Below are positions 16,914 through 25,475 of a DNA stretch of 64,000 nt, one piece after another. The first letter of the stretch is position 1. Every line of letters starts with the position of its first letter. The notes under the pieces are model-generated. The model had not been told where the DNA came from and searched no databases. It was given only the letters and a program-made list of their open reading frames with translations. Both the position numbers and the translations under genes were made by a program. This DNA comes from an uncultured Croceitalea sp. (GTDB lineage Bacteria; Bacteroidota; Bacteroidia; Flavobacteriales; Flavobacteriaceae), in the NCBI GenBank assembly GCA_947503285.1, contig CANNDD010000005.1, positions 124,001-188,000 on the forward strand, written 5' to 3'.

Positions 16914-19900
16914 ATGAACAAAAACTTTAAATGGGTACTCGGGCTAAGTTGTTTATTAGTTACAACAACAGTGCTCACTCAGTCGGCAAACGTGTCCGTT
17001 GTGAAAAATGAAATGGGCATGACGTTGATGGTAGACGGAAAAGACTTTATGGTGAATGGCATGAATTGGGATTACATTCCAATTGGTACGAACACCGTGA
17101 ATGCCCGTTTTTGGGAAAAATCAGATGATGTCATCAGGGCAGGATTGGATATTGAGATGCCCTTACTTCAAAATATGGGGGTGAATGTCATTAGGCAGTA
17201 CACTGGTGTTCCAGCACGGTGGATCAAATACATCTATGAAAATTATGGCATTTATACGATGCTGAACCATTCTTTTGGTAGGTATGGTCTTACATTGGAT
17301 GGTGTTTGGGTCGAAATCACGGATTATGCCAATCCACGAACCCAAGAATACCTTTTAACGGAAGTTGAAAAGTTGGTGACGGAGTATAAGAATACACCAG
17401 GGCTCTTAATGTATCTTCTTGGTAATGAGAATAATTATGGCCTTTTTTGGGCAGGGGCCGAAACGGAGGACTTTCCAGATGATGAAGAGGAAAAGAAGTT
17501 CATAGGCGAAAAAAGGGGGCGCCCTATGTATAAATTGATGAATGAGGCGGCCAAACGTATGAAGATGATGGATACCTCGCATCCAGTGGCAATCTGTAAC
17601 GGTGATGTGTTGTTTATCGACATTATCGCAGAAGAATGCAAAGATGTCGATATCTATGGTACGAATACCTACAGGGGTGTTTCTTTCGGTGACATGTTTC
17701 AAGAAGTAAAGGAAAAACTTGATATGCCCATTATGTTTACCGAGTTTGGGGCTGATGCATTCAATGCAATTGAGAATGAAGAAGACCAATATTCCCAAGC
17801 CTACTATATGGTCGGTAACTGGAAAGAGATCTATGAGAATGCCGCGGGTTTGGGTAAAGCAAATAATTCCATTGGGGGGTTTACCTTTCAGTTTAGTGAT
17901 GGCTGGTGGAAGTATGGTTTTGATGAACGAAAAAATGCGGATAGACATGACAACAACGCCTCTTGGTCAAATGGCGGTTATGCCCGAGATCTAGCCGCTG
18001 AAGGGGTGAACAATATGAACGAAGAGTGGTTTGGTATTTGTGCGAAAGGGCAGACCAGCTCAAGAGGTCTTTATGAATTGTATCCCCGTGCGGCCTACTA
18101 CGCGTTGAAAGAGGCACATCAATTGAATCCGTATGATGAAGGTGTTGATTTGGGTTTTATTCAAAATCATTTTGAAAACATTCAATTGACCGAGGCCGTG
18201 CTTAAGGCACGTGGTGACAAAGCCGCCTTAAGGGGTGAGCAAAGTAACCTACTTCGCATCAGTAATCTTACGGCGAGGTTTTCAACTTTCAGCACCGGTG
18301 GTAGTCTTATCACGACTCCTGAAAATCCGGATCCAGATGATCCATTGACATTTCCAAATCAATTGGGTTTTGATCATATGCAATCCTATTTTATAGGTGT
18401 TGAAGGCAACCCAGCTTCCAACATGCGTGCAGAAGTCAACTTGAACGTTGTCGGTAACGTAGCCCAAAACCCTATCAACGAGATTTTTTATGAGAATAGG
18501 GCCAGGCCGATAACGGTAAGCTCGCCAGATGGTAATGTGATATTGGCCGATAATAATCGGGTAGCGGTATATCAGGCCAAATTTGAATGGAATGCCAAGG
18601 AATTCGACTTAAGGGGGTTTTTCAGAACTGGGCATTACCATTGGGGTTATGAAGGGGATTTTTTCAATTTATATCGAGAAGCAAACTACGGACCGAACCT
18701 TGATATTTATAATGGCGAAACCTTAGGCGTTGAGATTGACGGTAAGGGTCCCTTAAAAGGGATAAAGGCCGTGATTGGACCCCAGATTTGGTGGGGGGCT
18801 AATCCGACGATGCTATACAAATACAGTACCGATTTAGGCAAATTCGGTATTTCAGGTATTTACCAGAGGGATTTTGAAACGGAGATTATATTGGATGATA
18901 ATGGGGTGCGGGTTTTAGACGCCAACCAAGTGGCAAGTGGTATTATCCCCCCGTTTCCTACCGAAAGGGCTACTATTGCCGTAGAACGCGAGTTCGGTAA
19001 ATTCGGGGTTACGGCAGGTGGAATATGGGCTGGTAGTCCTTTGAATGGCACGATATTCCAAGATGTTAGGGGTACCCCGGGTAACTACACGGTTTTTGAG
19101 GATAAGATTCAAGCAAGTGATAATTGGGGAGGTAAAGTCAAGGTCACTTATGAAGGGGGAAAGTTCAATTGGTACGGTCAAGCTGCGGCGATGGGATTGG
19201 TCGCTAGCGGTAGCGCAGATCAAACCTTGACCTTTACGGGTTGGAAGTTGAGGGATACCGGAAGTGGAAACCAAACAAATGTTCTTAGCGGTTTCACCTA
19301 TAGTACGGGAAACTTCCAAATTGCACCAAATTTTTTATGGCAAAAACCCTTGGTTGATCCAATACCGAATGATGTTCAAGGGCCAGGACGCTTACGAAAC
19401 GTTATCGATGACCCCTTTGCGGTTCGGGCAAATCGAGAGACCACCGGAGGGGAATTGTTGATTACCTACGACCCAACACCAGGTACTTGGATGTATGAAT
19501 GGGATAATGATAGGGCAGAAGATGCCAAATTTGCCATGAACCTGGGCTTTGTATACCGTCACCTACCAACGACCCAAGATGCGCATGTCGGATTCTTGGC
19601 CACGAGACAATTTTTTGCTTTTCCGAAATCTGTTCCAGCAGAGGATTTATGGGAGGTACATTCCAGAATGGTTTCCAAACTGGGTCCTGATTTAGGTATC
19701 ATTGGTAACTTTTATTACGGTAATGGACAAGGTAATGGTGATTCAGAACGATTGATCAGACGTTTCGGTGGAGATGTACGAATGATCTATAAAAAGTATA
19801 GACTACAGTTCACACAAAAGATCAACGATTGGGGCCCTTTTGATTACCATCGTGATTTTAACTTGACCTTTCCGGTACAATTGATGCTTGATATATCTAC

Positions 19901-20114
19901 CACCCTTGGCAAACCAGACTGGTTTATTTTGCCAAGCACCCAAATAGGGATACGGGGTATATGGAGGTCTTTAGACGAGTTTTCACCTCGATTCGCCCCT
20001 ACGGCGGTAGACCCTAATGTATTTCCACCTGCGCCCATTCTGGATCCGGCTGGATTCGATAATGGAAATGAGTGGGAGATTATGACGTACATACATATCA
20101 ATATCGGAAAATAA
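16914..20114 (+). CDS. Clan GH-A glycosidase fused to a putative outer-membrane beta-barrel
   Basis: 1066 residues with a signal peptide (VLTQS region). Residues ~25-415 are a TIM-barrel glycosidase: MVDGKDFMVNGMNW opening, acid/base E172 in LLGNENNYG, nucleophile E277 in IMFTEFGADA. The layout fits GH2-C or GH72-like families; I cannot choose. From about residue 480 to the end the protein changes character: many amphipathic strands separated by turns (VYQAKFEWNAKEFDLRGFFR, FGISGIYQRDFETEI, MIYKKYRLQFTQKI, WFILPSTQIGIRGIW, EIMTYIHINIGK), as in porin-type barrels. The fusion would put a glycosidase at an outer-membrane channel. Followed 12 bases later by the binding lipoprotein gene, so the start of a long transcript. 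No SusC-like plug or carboxypeptidase-like domain is seen. Confidence 0.75.
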   Translation: MNKNFKWVLGLSCLLVTTTVLTQSANVSVVKNEMGMTLMVDGKDFMVNGMNWDYIPIGTNTVNARFWEKSDDVIRAGLDIEMPLLQNMGVNVIRQYTGVPARWIKYIYENYGIYTMLNHSFGRYGLTLDGVWVEITDYANPRTQEYLLTEVEKLVTEYKNTPGLLMYLLGNENNYGLFWAGAETEDFPDDEEEKKFIGEKRGRPMYKLMNEAAKRMKMMDTSHPVAICNGDVLFIDIIAEECKDVDIYGTNTYRGVSFGDMFQEVKEKLDMPIMFTEFGADAFNAIENEEDQYSQAYYMVGNWKEIYENAAGLGKANNSIGGFTFQFSDGWWKYGFDERKNADRHDNNASWSNGGYARDLAAEGVNNMNEEWFGICAKGQTSSRGLYELYPRAAYYALKEAHQLNPYDEGVDLGFIQNHFENIQLTEAVLKARGDKAALRGEQSNLLRISNLTARFSTFSTGGSLITTPENPDPDDPLTFPNQLGFDHMQSYFIGVEGNPASNMRAEVNLNVVGNVAQNPINEIFYENRARPITVSSPDGNVILADNNRVAVYQAKFEWNAKEFDLRGFFRTGHYHWGYEGDFFNLYREANYGPNLDIYNGETLGVEIDGKGPLKGIKAVIGPQIWWGANPTMLYKYSTDLGKFGISGIYQRDFETEIILDDNGVRVLDANQVASGIIPPFPTERATIAVEREFGKFGVTAGGIWAGSPLNGTIFQDVRGTPGNYTVFEDKIQASDNWGGKVKVTYEGGKFNWYGQAAAMGLVASGSADQTLTFTGWKLRDTGSGNQTNVLSGFTYSTGNFQIAPNFLWQKPLVDPIPNDVQGPGRLRNVIDDPFAVRANRETTGGELLITYDPTPGTWMYEWDNDRAEDAKFAMNLGFVYRHLPTTQDAHVGFLATRQFFAFPKSVPAEDLWEVHSRMVSKLGPDLGIIGNFYYGNGQGNGDSERLIRRFGGDVRMIYKKYRLQFTQKINDWGPFDYHRDFNLTFPVQLMLDISTTLGKPDWFILPSTQIGIRGIWRSLDEFSPRFAPTAVDPNVFPPAPILDPAGFDNGNEWEIMTYIHINIGK

Positions 20115-20126
20115 AAAGAAACCAAA

Positions 20127-21542
20127 ATGAAGAATAATACATACAAGCACTTACAGTTCATACTTTTTATGAGCTTGGGTATCACTGTTTTCTACAGTTG
20201 TGAAAGGGGGTTCTCTGATGATGTACAATTTGCGACCTTTTCTAATACCGGTGATATTTTTACGGATGGGCCCATAGGCTTGGGCAGTGATTTTTACTTT
20301 CCCTTTATGGGATCCAAAGCGACCGCAGCCTCTTTTACTGATGAAAACGGATTTGAAAGTGAGGTAGCCATACGCATTGACGTGCCCAATGCAGATGATC
20401 CTGAGGGAAGTTTTGCCGGGGCAATTCTAAGAATTGATGGTTCTGGTCGAGACCTTACCGGATTCGATGCATTAACATTTTATGCAAAAGCCTCACAAGG
20501 TGTGGTTATCGGTGAAATAGGGTTTGGACAGGATTTTTTGGAAAATAGGTTTCAAGTGACCAGAACCAACCTTAGTTTGAGTACCCAATGGACAAAATAC
20601 ATTATTCCGATCCCAGATCCTTCGAGATTAATTGAAGAAAGGGGCATGCTCTGGTATTCCGCAGGGACCGATGATACTGACGGGTTGGGATATTCATTCT
20701 TTTTAGATGAAATACGGTTCGAAAAATTAGGTACGATTGCACAACCGAGCCCCGCCATTTTAAATGGTGTCGATGCTGAACAAACGGGCTTTGTAAATAT
20801 CCCATTGGAATTGTCAGGTCTTACACAAACCTTTAATACCGCTTCTGGTGAAAACATTACCGTTATAGCGACACCGGCCTATTTTGATTTTGAATCCACC
20901 GATATAGAAGTGGCTAGGGTAAGTGAATTGGGTATTGTTTCGGTGGTAGGCCTTGGGCAGGCTACCATTACCGGCAGTATTGGTAATGTAGCGGCGGCAG
21001 GTTCGCTGGCACTCGATGTTACTGGTTCATTCGATTTTGCACCGATTCCACCGCCACGAGATCCCGATGATGTTATTTCCATATTCAGTGATGCGTATGC
21101 CAATGTGCCGGTAGATTTTTTCAACGGATTTTTCACCGACGGTTTTCAAACCACCGAAGGGGGTGCACCACCTATAGATGTTAATGGTGATGCAATAATC
21201 AATTACACCATGTTGAATTTTGTGGGTATTGGAACATTCGAAGAAGTTCCTTCAATCGATGCCACCGAAATGACCACGCTACATATTGATATAAAGGTCA
21301 ATGAAAATATTGATCCGGGCGATTTCATTACCATAGAATTACTTAACTCGGTCGGTACAAATGAAACCTCCGGTTCAGTTACGTTCAATGCAAGCACTTT
21401 TATAACGGATGAGTGGGTCGGCTTAGATATTCCATTAGATGATTTCGGCCTGGCCGATCGCTCTCAGATAGGATTGTTGTTCTTTATATCTGACGCGACC
21501 ATCTCTGATATTTTCGTTGACAACATCTATTATTTCAGGTAA
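20127..21542 (+). CDS. Surface lipoprotein with two CBM-like domains and an Ig-like domain
   Basis: 471 residues with lipobox FYSC. Residues ~35-205 form a beta-sandwich resembling carbohydrate-binding or carbohydrate-bound-surface domains (SFAGAILRIDGSGRDL, ALTFYAKAS, TQWTKYIIPIPD, YSFFLDEIRFE). A BIG2/Ig-like domain follows (about 215-300), then a second beta-sandwich (about 310-471, ending ISDIFVDNIYYFR). No catalytic motif is visible. As the gene sits between the GH/barrel fusion and a GH16 enzyme, it is most likely a surface glycan-binding protein, taking the role that SusE/SusF-type proteins play elsewhere. 12 bases after the fusion gene. Confidence 0.75.
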   Translation: MKNNTYKHLQFILFMSLGITVFYSCERGFSDDVQFATFSNTGDIFTDGPIGLGSDFYFPFMGSKATAASFTDENGFESEVAIRIDVPNADDPEGSFAGAILRIDGSGRDLTGFDALTFYAKASQGVVIGEIGFGQDFLENRFQVTRTNLSLSTQWTKYIIPIPDPSRLIEERGMLWYSAGTDDTDGLGYSFFLDEIRFEKLGTIAQPSPAILNGVDAEQTGFVNIPLELSGLTQTFNTASGENITVIATPAYFDFESTDIEVARVSELGIVSVVGLGQATITGSIGNVAAAGSLALDVTGSFDFAPIPPPRDPDDVISIFSDAYANVPVDFFNGFFTDGFQTTEGGAPPIDVNGDAIINYTMLNFVGIGTFEEVPSIDATEMTTLHIDIKVNENIDPGDFITIELLNSVGTNETSGSVTFNASTFITDEWVGLDIPLDDFGLADRSQIGLLFFISDATISDIFVDNIYYFR

Positions 21543-21552
21543 GGGAATGAAT

Positions 21553-22419
21553 ATGAAAACCAAGAAAAAGATGAAAAATTCCATACGGCACATTAGCGAA
21601 AGAAGGATCTTATTTTTGACCTTTCTGTTATTATTAAGCTGCTATGGTTGCGAGACCGATGATGAACAGACCGTTGCTATGTTCACGACTAATCTTGTCT
21701 TGGCCGAAGAGTTTGATACCGATGGTATTCCCAATGCTGAAGTTTGGGGTTATGATATTGGCACTGGGCCCAATGGCGATGGCTGGGGAAACCAAGAACT
21801 GCAGTACTACACCGATCGTACTGATAATGTAACTGTTCAAAATGGGGTTCTATTGATTACTGCGAAAGAAGAACCATTTGAAGGCGCATCGTACACTTCG
21901 GCGAGGTTATTGACCAAAGATCTGTTCGAGCAACGGTATGGTCGCTTTGAAGCTCGAATTCGGTTGCCCTTCGGTCAAGGAATTTGGCCTGCCTTTTGGA
22001 TGCTCGGGGCAGACATTGATGAAAACCCTTGGCCAGCGGCAGGTGAAATCGATATTATGGAATACCGAGGGCAAGAGCCTACCAAAATATTAGGAAGCGT
22101 ACACGGACCGGGCTATTCTGCCGGAGCAGCAATTTCTAAAGAGTTCAATTTAGAGAATGACAGATTTGATACCGGCTTTCACATATTCGGTATAGAATGG
22201 GGTCCTGAATTCGTCAACTTCTATGTAGACGATATGCTTTATAATCAAATTACACCCGAAGACGTTACCGGTCCTTGGGTTTTTGACAAACCCTTCTTCA
22301 TTTTGATAAACGTTGCCGTCGGGGGAACTTTTGTAGGTGCACCCAATGAAGAAACGGTTTTTCCCCAGACCATGTTGATAGACTACGTAAGGGTCTATGA
22401 AAATACAAACACAAACTAA
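21553..22419 (+). CDS. GH16 beta-1,3-glucanase (laminarinase-type) lipoprotein
   Basis: 288 residues from ATG 21553; an ATG at 21547 is equally possible. Earlier in-frame starts lie inside the preceding gene. Signal peptide with lipobox CYGC. Compact GH16 domain: VLAEEFDTDGIPN, GWGNQELQYYTDR, YTSARLLTKDLF, IWPAFWMLGADID, catalytic AGEIDIMEYRG (E165, E170 of this start), and IDYVRVYE at the end. This is the uninterrupted counterpart of the GH16 in the first gene and shows where the insertion there lies. Expected to cut internal beta-1,3 linkages of laminarin-type glucans at the cell surface. Confidence 0.92.
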   Translation: MKTKKKMKNSIRHISERRILFLTFLLLLSCYGCETDDEQTVAMFTTNLVLAEEFDTDGIPNAEVWGYDIGTGPNGDGWGNQELQYYTDRTDNVTVQNGVLLITAKEEPFEGASYTSARLLTKDLFEQRYGRFEARIRLPFGQGIWPAFWMLGADIDENPWPAAGEIDIMEYRGQEPTKILGSVHGPGYSAGAAISKEFNLENDRFDTGFHIFGIEWGPEFVNFYVDDMLYNQITPEDVTGPWVFDKPFFILINVAVGGTFVGAPNEETVFPQTMLIDYVRVYENTNTN

Positions 22420-22430
22420 AACAAGCTAAG

Positions 22431-25073
22431 ATGAAAAAATTGACAAAAAAGTTAAAACTCATTTTCACCCTGCTGTTGGCCATATCTTTTTTTGGATGCG
22501 ACGATGATGACGATAACCTACCCCAGGTAGTCGCGGGATTTACCTTTACCCAAAATATGGAAACGGGTACCGTGACCTTTATCAATATATCTGAGGAAGC
22601 GACCGCCTTTGAATGGGATTTTGGAAATGGGGCCACCTCCACGGAAGTGAATCCAATTTTCACCTTTAGCAACGGAACCTTTACAGTAACCCTGGAAGCT
22701 TCAAATGTCGCTGGCGCTTCAGCTACTTTTGAAGATGAAATTATCGTACAGGTAGCGGATCCAGATCCTGGTTTTGATGCAGGTTTATTGACCAACGGCG
22801 ATTTTGAAAATGGGACTGAACCATGGATTGGTGGAGGACTTAATATCGTTACGGAAGAAGACAATAGCTTCAACTCGGTCAACGTAGAGGTTGCCGGAAA
22901 CCCTTTTGATGTGAATTTAAGCCAGGTGGTCGAATTAACCCAAGGCACCAATTACATTTTAACCTTTGACGCTTCTGCCAGTGTCGCTCGTTCAATACTC
23001 GCAGGGATAGGGCTAAATGAAGCCCCTTTTACGAATAGTGCACCTGTGGTTGATTTAACTACTGAAACACAAACATTCACACTGCAACTTTCCGCTGCCG
23101 ATTTCGGTGGAGCGAATAGTCGTGTGCTCTTTGATATGGGTGCCGATGTGGGCACCGTTGTAATCGACAACGTATCCTTGGTAGAAGGCGGGGACGGCAG
23201 TGATACCAATGGGGGCGGAGGAGGCTTCGACTCGGGTCTGTTGACCAACGGTGACTTTGAGAACGGTGGCGACCCATGGATTGGCAATGCGTTGAATGTT
23301 CAGACCGAAGGAGGCAATAGTTTTAACTTTGCCGATGTTCAAACGGCGGGGGATGCTTTTGCCGTGAATTTGAGCCAAGTGGTGGAAATCACGCAAGGAA
23401 CAAATTATATTTTGACTTTTGATGCCTCATCCGATCAGGCACGAACGATGCTCGCGGGGATAGGGCTGAACGTGGAACCTTTCACAAATACGGCCCCTGA
23501 GGTTAACCTGACAACGGAGACACAGACATTTACCCTACAACTTTCCGCTGCCGATTTCGGCGGGGCGAATAGTCGTGTGCTCTTTGATATGGGCGCCGAT
23601 GTGGGCACCGTTGTAATCGACAACGTATCCTTGGTAGAAGGCGGGGACGGCAGTGATACCAATGGGGGAGGAGGAGGCTTCGACTCGGGTCTGTTGACCA
23701 ACGGTGACTTTGAAAATGGGACGGATTCTTGGATTGGCAATGCGTTGAATGTTCAGACCGAAGGAGGCAATAGTTTTAACTTTGCCGATGTTCAAACGGC
23801 GGGGGATGCTTTTGCCGTGAATTTGAGCCAAGTTGTTGAGATTACCCAGGGCACGAACTACATTTTGACTTTTGATGCCTCATCCGATCAGGCACGAACG
23901 ATGCTCGCGGGGATAGGGCTGAACGTGGAACCTTTCACAAATACGGCCCCTGAGGTTAACCTGACAACGGAGACACAGACATTTACCCTACAGCTTGCCG
24001 CGAACGATTTTGGAGGTGCGGACAGTCGTGTGCTCTTTGATATGGGTGCCGATGTGGGCACCGTTGTAATCGACAACGTATCCTTGGTAGAAGGCGGGGA
24101 CGGCAGTGATACCAATGGGGGAGGAGGAGGCTTCGACTCGGGTCTGTTGACCAACGGTGACTTTGAGAACGGTGGCGACCCATGGATTGGCAATGCGTTG
24201 AATGTTCAGACCGAAGGAGGCAATAGTTTTAACTTTGCCGATGTTCAAACGGCGGGGGATGCTTTTGCCGTGAATTTGAGCCAAGTGGTGGAAATCACGC
24301 AAGGAACGAATTATATTTTGACTTTTGATGCCTCATCCGATCAGGCACGAACGATGCTCGCGGGGATAGGGCTGAACGTGGAACCTTTCACAAATACGGC
24401 CCCTGAGGTTAACCTGACAACGGAGACACAGACATTTACCCTACAACTTGCCGCGAACGATTTTGGAGGTGCGGACAGTCGTGTGCTCTTTGATATGGGC
24501 GCCGATGTGGGCACCGTGGTCATCGACAACGTATCCCTAATTGAAGATACCAGTGGTGGTTCAGGTAGCGGAGTTACGGCACTATCTTCTTTACCTGCCG
24601 ATTTTGAAAATGGGGAAGAATTCAGTGCTGTTTTCGAACCAGCAAGCGTTAACGGTTCCATTACCGCAAATGTTGTCGCAGGTGGAATCAATACCTCACC
24701 TAACATTTATACTTTCAATAAACCTGAAGGGACGGAATTTTTCGGGGGTATGGAAAATGTTTTTACCACTCCGTTGGATTTGACTACGGCTAGAACATTT
24801 CGGGTACAGATTTATTCCACGAAACCAAATGTAGTCGTTCGGTTTGAGTTACAAACAAGGCCCGACGGTCCTAATTTTAGTATAGACCAAACGGTGGTCA
24901 ATGCAAACGAATGGGTTGAGTTGACTTTTGATTTTGGGCCGGTCACTAATGGGGACGCAGGCTTTAATCCGAATATATACAATGCTATAGTCATCATTCC
25001 TGATTTTGACCCGGCAAATGACCCAACAACCACTTCGGAAACCTATTACATCGACAATATAATCCTTGAATAA
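22431..25073 (+). CDS. Glycan-binding lipoprotein: PKD + four tandem CBM4-like repeats + C-terminal beta-domain
   Basis: 880 residues with lipobox FFGC followed by DDDDD. A PKD domain (about 30-105, AFEWDFGNGATS) precedes four copies of a 151-residue unit (about 114-717) that reads as a CBM4/9-type module: LLTNGDFENG, NLSQVVEITQGTNYILTFDA, RVLFDMGADVGTVVIDNVSL. CBM4 modules include beta-1,3-glucan binders. Gly-rich linkers (GGDGSDTNGGGGG) join the copies. The last ~160 residues form a different beta-sandwich ending TYYIDNIILE, related to the domain inserted in the GH16 of the first gene. No catalytic site is visible; it probably tethers glucan on the cell surface. 11 bases after the GH16 gene. 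Confidence 0.87.
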   Translation: MKKLTKKLKLIFTLLLAISFFGCDDDDDNLPQVVAGFTFTQNMETGTVTFINISEEATAFEWDFGNGATSTEVNPIFTFSNGTFTVTLEASNVAGASATFEDEIIVQVADPDPGFDAGLLTNGDFENGTEPWIGGGLNIVTEEDNSFNSVNVEVAGNPFDVNLSQVVELTQGTNYILTFDASASVARSILAGIGLNEAPFTNSAPVVDLTTETQTFTLQLSAADFGGANSRVLFDMGADVGTVVIDNVSLVEGGDGSDTNGGGGGFDSGLLTNGDFENGGDPWIGNALNVQTEGGNSFNFADVQTAGDAFAVNLSQVVEITQGTNYILTFDASSDQARTMLAGIGLNVEPFTNTAPEVNLTTETQTFTLQLSAADFGGANSRVLFDMGADVGTVVIDNVSLVEGGDGSDTNGGGGGFDSGLLTNGDFENGTDSWIGNALNVQTEGGNSFNFADVQTAGDAFAVNLSQVVEITQGTNYILTFDASSDQARTMLAGIGLNVEPFTNTAPEVNLTTETQTFTLQLAANDFGGADSRVLFDMGADVGTVVIDNVSLVEGGDGSDTNGGGGGFDSGLLTNGDFENGGDPWIGNALNVQTEGGNSFNFADVQTAGDAFAVNLSQVVEITQGTNYILTFDASSDQARTMLAGIGLNVEPFTNTAPEVNLTTETQTFTLQLAANDFGGADSRVLFDMGADVGTVVIDNVSLIEDTSGGSGSGVTALSSLPADFENGEEFSAVFEPASVNGSITANVVAGGINTSPNIYTFNKPEGTEFFGGMENVFTTPLDLTTARTFRVQIYSTKPNVVVRFELQTRPDGPNFSIDQTVVNANEWVELTFDFGPVTNGDAGFNPNIYNAIVIIPDFDPANDPTTTSETYYIDNIILE
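22770..24581 (+). repeat. Four tandem 453-base coding repeats
   Basis: Units begin at 22770, 23223, 23676 and 24129, an exact period of 453 bases (151 codons). Copies 2-4 are nearly identical in DNA sequence; copy 1 is diverged in its first two thirds but nearly identical in its last third. Variants are shared in a patchwork: copies 1 and 2 have LSAADFGGANSR, copies 3 and 4 LAANDFGGADSR, while copies 2 and 4 share GGDPWIG and copy 3 has GTDSWIG. Confidence 0.93.
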
Positions 25074-25074
25074 A

Positions 25075-25475
25075 ATGAAGAACGATGATGCGGCAGAAAA
25101 GGTGGCCCACGAAAGTATATTACCGTCTTTTTTCTTGGTGAAAGATGAAAAAAGATAACTGATATGGTCTTAGTGGCAATTTAAGAAGGAACATGGAAAA
25201 GACGACAAATACGGTTCAAATGAACAGGGCTTACGCCATTTTGATTAGCCTAATCGTTGCATTGGGTGTTTTTCGGTTACCTCTGTCTTTTCTTGGGAAT
25301 TAATGACCTTAGGACCGACGATAACTTTTAAAATCAACGCTGCGTTTTTCACTGCCAACCGTCGTTTCGATTTATAGGTTCATCATTAAAAACCAAAGGA
25401 AAGAAAGAAGGGCGAATAGAAGAAACCTAGGCAGTACTAATTGATCATAAAGTTTAAATATTTAAAAAAAATTGA
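25075..25475 (+). other. Gap between binding protein and phosphorylase; possible remnant coding
   Basis: About 400 bases without a convincing gene. It holds two short open frames: one of 27 codons from 25075 starting MKNDDAAEKVAHES, and one of 36 codons from 25193 (MEKTTNTVQMNRAYAILISL...) with a hydrophobic stretch resembling the first helix of a membrane protein. Both end abruptly. They may be scraps of a decayed gene, for instance a lost transporter, or chance. No terminator or clear promoter was identified. Confidence 0.4.

Noticed and set aside
22770-24581. CRISPR array or transposon repeats
   Set aside because: The 453-base repeats are in frame, coding and inside one gene, with no spacers.
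22952-24706. Series of antisense frames of about 100 codons repeated four times
   Set aside because: They are shadows of the 453-base coding repeat on the plus strand and recur only because the repeat does.
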